Origin: Lytechinus variegatus
Lineage: Eukaryota; Echinodermata; Echinoidea; Temnopleuroida; Toxopneustidae
Reading direction: 5' to 3'
Length of the DNA: 64,000 bases
Assembly (NCBI RefSeq): GCF_018143015.1
Contig: NC_054742.1
Coordinates: 13,189,632 to 13,253,631 of the forward strand
The notes beneath the pieces are model-generated. The model saw nothing but the letters and a program-made list of their open reading frames with translations, did no database searches and was not told the DNA's origin. This document shows positions 55,401-64,000 of this stretch, in pieces (positions within the stretch are counted from its first letter, which is position 1; the number at the start of each line of letters is the position of its first letter). Made by a program: the position numbers and the translations under genes.

Positions 55401-57772
55401 GGTAGGTGTAGTTCGGGTGGGTTTTGTTATAAGTTGGCTCAAACCATATAAATTCAAAATATTCTTGTATCTTTTGGTCAGTGCTGATTGTTGTAATAGA
55501 CAAATATTCATGTCCCCTAAAAGAATAACCTCATCATCTTTTGTTAATATGTCCAATATATCATGGAGAGAATCAATAAAGTGATTGTCTCTGGGGGGTC
55601 TGTATACTACACCTAAAGTAATAGGCTTTGTATGTGGTAATAGAATGTCGATCCACAATGATTCAATACCATCAGGTGTAAGATCTTCTCTTAGATTAAA
55701 TGCGATATCATTTTTAATATAAAGGCAGACCCCACCACCATGGTCGCCTGCACGATCTCGTCTTAATATACAGCGCGTCCCAAAAAAAACTATACACTTT
55801 TGAAATGGCCGCCAAATAACAAATCTAGCACTTTGGGTAAAAAGACTCACATATATGGAAAGCCAATGAAGTCAACTTTCAAATGACACCAAAAAGTTGG
55901 AAAACTATTCATGCTTGAGCGAGCACTGCCCACTGAAACAAAGGGTATGAAAATTAGGGTGGGCTGGAATTAGCCTTCCAATTTTTGTCAGTTGTTCAAT
56001 GTTGAGAGGCAAATCCTTTCGAACTTGCAAAGTTAAGGGTGTTGTGATAAATTAATGATCAACCGTGACCAGTTTTGGATGCTTAAGCAAATTTCATTTA
56101 TCGAATTGAACTTTAATGCATGAATGAACACAAATTACACTTTTGGGGCAGCATTTCAACTTTATCATTTGGATCTCTTTTGGAGCAGCATTTCAACTTT
56201 ATCATGGGGATCTCAGCAATGTGTTCATGGGAGTCGGCCAGTCGGGAGAATAGGGGGTGAGATAGGCCTTAAGTGGGAGAAGTAGGTTGATGAAATAAGG
56301 GTCAACAGAACATTCAGCCACCTCCCCCTCCTTCTTTCCCGCCCTCCCCTCCGGTTGAGAGACTGATGGCTATTGTCATGTACGCAAAGTCCAGAGCACA
56401 ATGTTGGTTTAATGATTAATTATGAATTAGGCATCAACTTTTTTCCTATCAATCATTTAATCAACAATTTATTAGTAAATCAACTCATTCAATGTGCAAT
56501 GTGATCAAACAAACATTCATTTTTTTCCAATACATTATTTCATTAATCATCATAATCATTAAATTTTTTGGTAATCATTCAAACTGACCATCAGCCACTG
56601 GTCACTTGGCAGTTAAGTTTTGAAAGGCTTCAATCCAGGAGGTGAGACAGAGAGAGAGAGGGGAGGGGGTGGGGGTTTGGATGTGGCGGTGAAGAGGGGA
56701 AGGTACATATGATCATTAATTTGTAAAAGGACAAAAAGAAGAGGAATGCCATTTTTATCCAAGTCTTAGCATATCTCGCCCTCTTGCTTGTAACAGGTAC
56801 ATGTACCATCACATTACTCTGACTCTCACGAACACACTTCTGATGTCCACAAGATGAATATGCTACACTAAAATTACAATTCCTGTTCACTCATGCATTA
56901 CATTTCAATTTAGTAATTCATGAAATATGCCTATTAAAATCAAACTTATCTTACTCATGAATAGCATAACACCCTTAGCTTTGTAAGTTCCAAAGGACTA
57001 ACCTCTCAAAAAAATGTATGGCTAATTCCTGCCCAGCCTAGCCAAGGTTAGTCTCTCAGGAGTAGAGAAGTGGGGGAGGGGGTAGAGATGGAGGGAGGGT
57101 TGCAAATGTTCTGTTGACCCTTATCCCATCAACTTACTTCACCTATCTAAGTCATATTATCCCCTCTTCTCCTGACTGTCATGAACACATTGTTGAGATC
57201 CACATGATCCATATGATAAAGCTGCACTAAAATTGCAATTCATGATCACTCATGCATTAAATTTCAAGTTACTAACCTATGAAATTTGCACAAAGAACAA
57301 ACTGATCACATCTGATCTTTAATTCACCAAATAACCTTCAACTTTGCAAGTACCAAACAAAAAATCTAAAAGAAATTGGAAGGCTAATTCCAGCCCACCC
57401 TAATTTGCATACCCTTTGTTTCAGTGGGCAGTGCTCGCTCAAGCATGAATAATTTCCCAACTTTTTAGTGTCATTTGAAAGTTGACTTTATTGGCTTTCC
57501 ATATCTATAAGTCTTTTCCCAAAAAGTGCTTCATTTCTTATTTGGCAGCCATTTCAAAAGTGTATAGTTTTTTTTGGGACGCACTGTAGAATAACCATCG
57601 ATATAAATTTCTTCATTATTTATGGACGAATTCAACCATGTTTCTGTAATTGCAATTACTGAAATTCTACTTTCATATAGAGAAGGACGCGTAGTTCAGG
57701 AATTTTATGTAAAATGGATCTGATATTTAAATGAACGAAATGCAACCCTTTTGCTTTAACGCATACATTCGT
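52471..57772 (-). pseudogene. Non-LTR retrotransposon (endonuclease + reverse transcriptase), disrupted
   Basis: On the minus strand, a jockey/CR1/L2-type second ORF can be followed from about 57770 to 53208. The AP-type endonuclease shows HLNIRS, AITETWL, LLGDMN and GLSDHF. The reverse transcriptase shows CGVPQGSILGP and LLYADDS. Single-base shifts occur near 57680, 54650 (in an A-run), 54045 and about 53870, so the copy is dead. A palindromic mariner-like element interrupts the endonuclease region (55771-57586). The 3' end is a short AATC tandem tail (complement of 52471-52490). No 5' UTR or first ORF is left; the 5' side is cut by the foldback element at 57772. Confidence 0.9.
55771..57586. 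mobile_element. 1.8-kb palindromic mariner-like element (M2) inserted in the LINE
   Basis: CAGCGCGTCCCAAAAAAAAC at the left and GTTTTTTTTGGGACGCACTG at the right, TA on both sides. Removing the element and one TA restores the LINE endonuclease frame. The left ~650 bp is the inverse of the right end. Inside the right half the arm is present twice in tandem (about 56640-57070 and 57070-57450; for example ACTCATGCATTACATTTCAA and ACTCATGCATTAAATTTCAA). CTTGAGCGAGCACTGCCCAC lies about 145 bp from both ends. No transposase. Confidence 0.9.
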
Positions 57773-60265
57773 AATTCCGAAGCTTCGTAATTCCGAAGGT
57801 TCGGTTATTCCGAAGGTTCGTATTTCCGAAGGTTCGTATTTCCGAAGGTTCGTAATTCCGAAGGTTCGTCAATCCGAAAACGAAATAAGGTTCGTAATTC
57901 CGAAGGTTCGTCAATCCGAAAACGAAATAAGGTTCGTAATTCCGAAGGTTCGTTAATCCGAAAACGAAATAAGGTTCGTAATTCCGAAGGTTCGTTAATC
58001 CGAAAGCAAAATAAGGTTCGTAATTCCGAAGGTTCGTTAATCCGAAAACGAAATAAGGTTCGTAATTCCGAAGGTTCGTTAATCCGAAAGCAAAATAAGG
58101 TTTTCGTAATTCCGAAGGTTCGTTAATCCGAAAACGAAATAAGGTTCGTTAATCCGAAAATTGAATTAGGATCGTATTTCCGAAAATGAAAATTATTCAT
58201 TTTGGTAACAAACACGGATAATAATAATAATAGCTGGGAGAACAGTTTTCAGAACTGAAGTGGCTTCCCTGGGTAAATAATATAATTTTTATCATTTTAG
58301 GCCTACATGAAATTTCCAAAAGTTTGAGCACGTGATTCGCTGGCAACATCTCACAAGGATGCCTTTTTAACAGTGATTTACCAAATAGGCGAATTTTACA
58401 TTTTCCCCAAAACCGCTTGCTCGCTACGCTCGCAGAAATGAAACGTAATATATAACTTACCAATCAGAGATCACTTAATTTTTTTTGCTCAACTTAATTA
58501 CTACAAAACACACTACCTCTTTACACAGATGATAATCTTATGGCGAAAATATCCGTTTGCACCAAAATGCCCCTATTGGCCCCCCAAAAAAGAAAATACG
58601 TTCCGCCGCCACTGGTTGAAACACGCATCGTCTTCATGGCTAACTGCAAAAAGTTCTTAAAATGTCCCCTTTAGATCAGGTCAGAGCTTATATTTAAAAT
58701 TTCTGTTCGCGCTTCTTGCTCGCAGTTATTATCTAGTTACATAGGCATCTCGTTTTGAAGATCACAAACATATTGCCCATCATAATGAAAAAAAAAATAT
58801 AGCTCGCGCTCGCATTATTCAAAAAGGGTTTATCATGTTATTACATATTAAATTTTACTTTATTTTATAAGTATAAAGCTAATTATTGACTGTTAGGACT
58901 ACCCTTTCAAAAAACAAACAAAAATCAACTTTAAGCTGCCGATCGAGGAAAATATGGCCGAAAAAATTGCTCCCCCCCATTTGACAAAAGTTGGATCCGC
59001 CGGGAGGGAGGCAGGGGCAGGGGGCACTTGCACCCCAAAAATGAAATAAAAAACAGGGAAATGCATATTTTTCCAAAAATGGGAAAGGTCTTTTTTTCAA
59101 AAATAAATATGCTGTTTTTCATGTTTTCGAAATAAAATACTCTTTTTAAAGTAAAGTTTTCAGGCTGGAATATTGCAAATTTTCAGCTTGCGCTTCGCAC
59201 TCTCAGTTATCCGATTAGTGAAATATGTATCCTAAAGAGGTCACTAAATTCTTTCTTTAAGATTCCTTTTCTGGTCAGTATGTTTATGCTCGCGTATTGC
59301 GCTTGTGTTAATTCTTTAGTTAGATGTACATATTTTTAGTGACAGCAGAAATCTGCTCGGATTGTTAAAAACTTATTTCCATTTTTATTGAAATACCCTT
59401 AAGTTTTAGCTTGTGATTCACGCTCGCAACACCTCGCAATAATGCCATTTAAAGAATAATTGACCCCCAAAACGAGTTTTACAACTTCACATTTGATTTT
59501 TTTTACCAAGCCGCTCGCTTATTATACTCTCTCCCGAAAAATAAAGGCTAAATATACATTTTGCCATAATAAGAATTCATTTCAAATTTTTTGTTGTTGA
59601 TAATCTAAAGGTGAAAATATCACCAAAGTGCCCATTTTGACGTATGAGTTTCATTTTTTGGCTTTACCCCCCAAACGAAAATTCGTTTGGCCGCCCTTGC
59701 CTTCCCATCCTCATAACAATTGAACGGCAAGTGTCCACCCCCCCCCTTGCCTCTGCTTTCCCGGTTTTCATTTTTCGGATTAACGAACCTTATTTTGTTT
59801 TCGGATTAACGAACCTTATTTTGTTTTCGGATTAACGAACCTTATTTCGTTTTCGGATTAACGAACCTTATTTCGTTTTCGGATTAACGAACCTTATTTT
59901 GTTTTCGGATTAACGAACCTTATTTCGTTTTCGGATTAACGAACCTTATTTCGTTTTCGGATTAACGAACCTTCGGAACAACGAACCTTATTTCGTTTTC
60001 GGATTATCGAACCTTCGGAACAACGAACCCTATTTCGTTTTCGGATTATCGAACCTTCGGAACAACGAACCTTATTTCGTTTTCGGATTATCGAACCTTT
60101 GGAATAACGAACCGTCGGAATAACGCCACAAATGTTCGGATTAACGAACCCTTTTTCGTTTTCGGATTAACGAACATCGAGGTATAGGCAATTTACGTGT
60201 TTCGAAATTACGAACCTTCGGAATAAAGAACCTTCGGAATTACGAAGCTTCGGAATTCCGAAGTG
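57772..60265. mobile_element. Foldback-like element with tandem-repeat arms
   Basis: The left arm (57772-58190) is a tandem array of GGTTCGTAATTCCGAA and GGTTCGTTAATCCGAAAACG-type units with a 42-bp period. The right arm (59770-60265) is the same array in inverse orientation, with 26-bp and 42-bp periods (CGGATTAACGAACCTTATTT). The outermost units (TTCGTAATTCCGAAGCTTCG and CGAAGCTTCGGAATTCCGAA) also match in inverse. The centre is poly-G/GCTCGC element sequence. Long inverted arms of tandem units are known from foldback transposons, including ones described in sea urchin; kinship is inferred from architecture only. Confidence 0.75.
58190..59765. mobile_element. Poly-G/GCTCGC element between the foldback arms
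   Basis: Repeated GCTCGCTACGCTCGCAGAA, GCGCTTCTTGCTCGCAG and similar motifs, with poly-C runs (58968, 59740) and CGTTCCGCCGCC (58597). The segment 58880-59000 is the inverse of 40557-40680. Confidence 0.6.
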
Positions 60266-60328
60266 TAACCAGTATATTCATTTAAAGAGATCTCGAGACA
60301 TTTACAAAACCTAAAAAAGAGTGTCCCG

Positions 60329-61977
60329 TTTTTGTCTCACCTGCGAAGCAAAGTGAGACTATAGGCGCCGCTTTTCCGACGGCGGCGGCGACGGCGGCGG
60401 TGGCGGCGGCGGCGGCGTCAACATCAAATCTTAACCTGAGGTTAAGTTTTTGAAATGATGTCATAACTTAGAAAGTATATGGACCTAGTTCATAAAACTT
60501 GGCCATAAGGTTAATCAAGTATTACTGAACATCCTATTAGAGTTTCATGTCACATGACAAAGGTCAAAGGTCATTTAGGGTCAATGAACTTAGACCATGT
60601 TGGAGGAATCAACATCGAAATCTTAACCTGAGGTTAAGTTTTTGAAATGATGTCATAACTTAGAAAATATATGGACCTAGTTCATGAAACTTGGACATAA
60701 GGTTAATCAAGTATCACTGAACATCCTGCATGAGTTTCACGTCACATGACCAAGGTCAAAGGTCATTTAGGGTCAATGAACTTTGGCCGAATTGGGGATA
60801 TCTGTTGAATTCCCATCATAGCTTTGAAAGTTTATGGATCTGATTAATGAAACTTGGACATAATAGTAATCAAGCATCACTGAACATTTTGTGCAAGTTT
60901 CAGGTCTCATGATTAAGGTCAAAGGACATTTAGGGTCAATGAACTTTGGCCGAATCGGGGGTATCTGTTGAATTACCATCATAACTTTGAAAGTTTATTG
61001 GTCTAGTTCATTGAACTTGGACATTAGAGTAATCAAGTATCACTGAACATCCTGTGCTCATTTCAGGTCACATGATCAAGGTCAAAGGTCAATGAACTTT
61101 GGCCGAATTGGGTGTATCTGTTGAATTACCATCATAACTTTGAATGTTTATGGATCTGATTCATGAAACTTGTACATAAGAGTAATCAAGTATCACTAAA
61201 CATCCTGTGCGAGTTTCAGGTCACATGATCAAGGTCAAAGGTCATGTAAGGTCAATGAACTTTGGCCATGTTGGGGTTTTTTGTTGAATAACCATCATAT
61301 CTCTGTAAGTTTATTGGTCTAGTTCATAAAAAGTGGTCTAGTTCATAAAAAGTGGTCTAGTTCATTAAACTTGGACATAAGAGTAACCATGTATCACTGA
61401 ACATCTTGTGCGAGTTTCAGGTCTCATGATTAAGGTCAAAGGTCATTTAGGGTCAATGAACTTTGGCCGAATCGGGGGTATCTGTTGAATTACCATCATA
61501 ACTTTGAAAGTTTATTGGTCTAGTTCATTGAACTTGGACATTGGATTAATCAAGTATCACTGAACATCCTGTGCTCATTTCAGGTCACATGACCAATGTC
61601 AAAGGTCAATGAACTTTGGCCAAATTGGGTGTATCTGTTGAATTACCATCATAACTTTGAATGTTTATGGATCTGATTCATGAAACTTGTACATAAGAGT
61701 AATCAAGTATCACTGAACATCCTACACGGTGCGAGTTTCAGGTCACATGATCAAGGTCAAAGGTCATGTAAGGTCAATGAACTTTGGCCATGTTGGGGTT
61801 TTTTGTTGAATAACCATCATATCTCTGTAAGTTTATTGGTCTAGTTTATAAAAAGTGGTCTAGTTCATTAAATTTGGACATAAGAGTAACCATGTATCAC
61901 TGAACATCTTGTGCGAGTTAGAGTAGTATTCAAAGTCAGCACTGCTGCTATATTGAACCGCGTGATGCAGGTGAGAC
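60329..61977 (-). repeat. R2-family DR1 repeat, full copy in inverse orientation
   Basis: On the minus strand the copy begins at about 61977 (AAGTGGAATGCCTCTGGCCG) and ends GGCGCCTATAGTCTCACTTT and TTCGCAGGTGAGACAAAAAC at 60335. About eight units repeat with AAGGTCAAAGGTCA on the plus strand. A duplicated AAAAAGTGGTCTAGTTCAT segment lies at 61326-61373. Confidence 0.88.
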
Positions 61978-62039
61978 GGCCAGAGGCATTCCACTTGTTA
62001 GGTCTAAATCTCGAATTTTTCTGCTCGCACTTCGCTTGC

Positions 62040-62275
62040 ATCAATTGGTTGAGCAAGGTTTCCACTTTGGCGAGTTGGAGTTGCGAGTCATACCCGAGCT
62101 GCGCGAGCTCTAACTCGCCTTAGCTCGCACAAGCTCGCGTGAAATTTACATTTTTTCCTGGAATTTGCTTCAGTGACAAACGACTCAACATCGAGTTCAC
62201 TACGCTCGCTGAACGAGTGAACCGAGCGCGAAACGAGTCAGGGCGAGCTTAGTATGATCGAGTTGCAGTAACCTT
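62040..62275. repeat. GAGCTCGC/CGAGTT-rich patch
   Basis: Dense runs such as GAGCTGCGCGAGCTCTAACT, CGCCTTAGCTCGCACAAGCT and ACGCTCGCTGAACGAGTGAA on both strands. Probably part of a CTCGC-type element; limits uncertain. Confidence 0.45.
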
Positions 62276-62778
62276 TTACAGGTATCACAGGTTTAATTCA
62301 TTCCCCATAGACTCATGTGTTAAATTGGCACTTTAAAAAATTCATAAAAAATAAGGATGAAATTCGGGGGTCGAATGTTTACTACCAGTGGATAGGATAT
62401 ATATCTGGCAATCCATATCTGATCAGAAAAGGGTCCCTCGACCGGCTCATTTAAAAAATAAATTGGCGTGTTTGAAGACACCTTCGGGGGGAGCAGATCA
62501 CTGATCTCTATAGAGATCAGTGGAGCAGATTCATCACCTCAAACAGCAAAATAGCCCTAATCCTTCTGCCACTGAAAATATAGTCCAAAATTGGTGATAT
62601 TTCTTCCCAATTTAGGAAAAAGGAAGTTCAGTAATTACCAAAAATAGAATCAGTGTTAGATGGACAATCATATGCATACACTTTGTCAATCAGCCATATC
62701 AAAAAAAAAAAAAAAATAGCAATGGGTTGGCTCGAATGAATATCTATGGCCTGCCACTAGTGATTAGGCCCGTGTAAC
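62276..62778. other. No gene seen
   Basis: AT-rich. A short palindrome, TGATCTCTATAGAGATCA, lies at 62502-62519 and a poly-A tract at 62701-62716. Confidence 0.35.
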
Positions 62779-63295
62779 CTACACAGGCTAAAATTTCCTT
62801 AACCCCGTACTATAGAAATAGGTGGGGCTAAATTGCCATTTAGCCCCACCTATTACGGGGTTAAGCTTAGCCCACTTTTTTTACACAGCATTTTTGCAAA
62901 GTCGGCTAACCCCACCTTTAGTACGGGATTATTTGGCCCTGCAAAAAGCAGGGTTATCCCAGCAATTACGGTGCTAAGAGCGATATTACGGGGTTAAGAT
63001 AGCTAGTGTAAAACGAAAGTGGGCTAAGCTTAACCCCGTATTATACGTGGGGCTAAATGGCAATTTAGCCCCATTTTAGCGTGTGTAAAAAGTGTACGAG
63101 TGAAGTACTTGTACTACGAATGATCGACAAAAAGCACCAGTCCGGGGTTAGCGAGTTTCGTGTGTGAAAAGCAAGCATTCCTTATCCCAGCAATAACAAT
63201 TCGGCATCACGGTGTGAAAAGGAAAAAAAAAATAGTACGGGGTTAAGGATAGTACGGGGTTAGCGATAGTCCGGGGCTAAAATCCTGTGTAAAAA
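62779..63295. mobile_element. TIR element full of TTAACCCCGTA motifs
   Basis: Ends CCTACACAGGCTAAAATTTC and ATCCTGTGTAAAAAG-type inverse. Inside, TTAACCCCGTACTAT or its inverse recurs at least seven times. It includes a 34-bp palindrome at 62819-62852 (arms TAGGTGGGGCTAAAT and inverse, loop TGCC) and a second block AGTGGGCTAAGCTTAACCCC near 63020. No protein. Confidence 0.7.
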
Positions 63296-63394
63296 GGGTA
63301 CTAAAGCGAGCTATGAACGAGTTATCAAGATTTTGTGATAAGAGTTTCATACGACCAAGGGGCGGGATATGCACATTTTTGGCACTCAAAGATG

Positions 63395-63480
63395 GATGCC
63401 GGCGGCGGCGTCAACACCAAATCTTAACCGAAGGTTAAGAGTTTTGTTAAGTACCGAAGGTTAAGTTTTTGAAATGGCAT
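63395..63480 (-). repeat. R2-family terminal fragment
   Basis: GCCGGCGGCGGCGTCAACAC and AAATCTTAACCGAAGGTTAA match the GC-rich end of R2 in inverse orientation. Confidence 0.6.
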
Positions 63481-64000
63481 AAATTTCAACATGCTTTCAA
63501 TAAGTCATAAGTAGTGTGATATTTTAATATGATACATAATAATTTGTTAAAGATTATGAGTTTTAACCAAAAATGAAGACAGATATATGGAATTTTAAAT
63601 TTTCAATAATTTTGCTAATTGAATAGTCAAGTACAAACACCGCCTGAAACAATTATTATACTGGGCAGCCTGAATAAAAAAAATGAACTTTTTATCAATC
63701 AGAAGGAGCATTGCCCCTAAATTTTTCCTTTTTTATGAGAAATCTTTTAATAAGGAGTCATTCAGGACAATATAATTAAGTAACCTCAATATATACAATT
63801 GGGAGCGATATGTTATAATTTTTTCATAATGGGAAATGTACAAGTGTTTACAGCATTTTTACGAGCTGAAAAACTTGAGGTTTTGTGTGAAGTTATATTT
63901 AGGGAATTAATTGATGATTTCCAAACACTATTTAAACAATGAATGAATAAAACTTTGTGTAAATTATGGGGCTAAATTGTTATAATTTTTTTTAATATAA
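63481..64000. other. No gene seen
   Basis: AT-rich sequence with no recognised features to the window end. Confidence 0.3.

Noticed and set aside
60282..60464. Ala-rich minus-strand frame
   Set aside because: It is the (CCG)n end of an R2 repeat.
62779..63295. Telomere-like TTAACCCC repeats
   Set aside because: The motif is spaced and in both orientations within a TIR element, not a tandem telomeric array.

Overview
This window looks like nuclear DNA from a marine deuterostome invertebrate, most likely an echinoderm and probably a sea urchin. That is an inference. It rests on the AT-rich, intron-rich layout, the long poly-G/poly-C runs, the abundant inverted-repeat (MITE-like) elements and tRNA-derived SINEs, and repeat families I associate with echinoid genomes. 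There is no sign of bacterial gene organisation. Five protein-coding loci can be supported, and almost everything else is mobile-element sequence.

Genes, left to right. (1) An intronless plus-strand gene at 1.8-2.8 kb encodes a protein with two tandem T1/BTB (KCTD-type) domains. (2) Convergent to it, a minus-strand gene has a C-terminal exon with one membrane helix (2902-3090), an upstream exon (5837-6114) and a possible first exon (6867-7074). (3) A second minus-strand gene of the same architecture lies at 8.8-9.6 kb: an exon of unknown fold, then a terminal exon with one membrane helix and a very acidic tail. Neither (2) nor (3) is recognised; they may be tandem relatives. (4) A complete four-exon minus-strand monocarboxylate-transporter-like (SLC16-type) MFS gene lies at 19.7-25.4 kb (445 codons). 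(5) A minus-strand omega-class glutathione transferase gene spreads five exons over about 17 kb (32.6-49.8 kb). Its model has 241 codons and a Cys-Pro-Phe active site; the first exon is the only uncertain one.

Mobile-element landscape. The 52.5-57.8 kb interval is a frameshifted minus-strand non-LTR retrotransposon (endonuclease plus reverse transcriptase), split by a 1.8-kb palindromic element with mariner-type TA ends. A foldback-like element whose inverted arms are 42/26-bp tandem arrays (57.8-60.3 kb) abuts its 5' side. Three ~0.98-kb copies of one non-autonomous mariner-like family sit at 17.9, 38.8 and 47.5 kb. Other elements include TTAA-flanked MITEs, an element with an 8-bp duplication consistent with hAT, a GC-rich 1.7-kb TIR element that may carry a captured RGG-encoding fragment, tRNA-derived SINEs, a candidate solo LTR, two decayed LINE 3' ends, a 71-bp minisatellite, and a family with poly-G runs and GCGCTTCGCGCTCGCA motifs.

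The most unusual signal is a set of dispersed repeat families built from ~160-bp tandem units (31.1-32.0, 33.2-36.9, 42.5-43.6 and 60.3-62.0 kb). Nearly every unit carries a consensus DR1 nuclear-receptor site, AGGTCAAAGGTCA. Much of this lies inside introns of the glutathione-transferase gene. A second unusual signal is a shared subterminal motif, CTTGAGYGAGCACTG, in otherwise different mariner-like families. No operons, CRISPR arrays or true structural RNA genes were seen.
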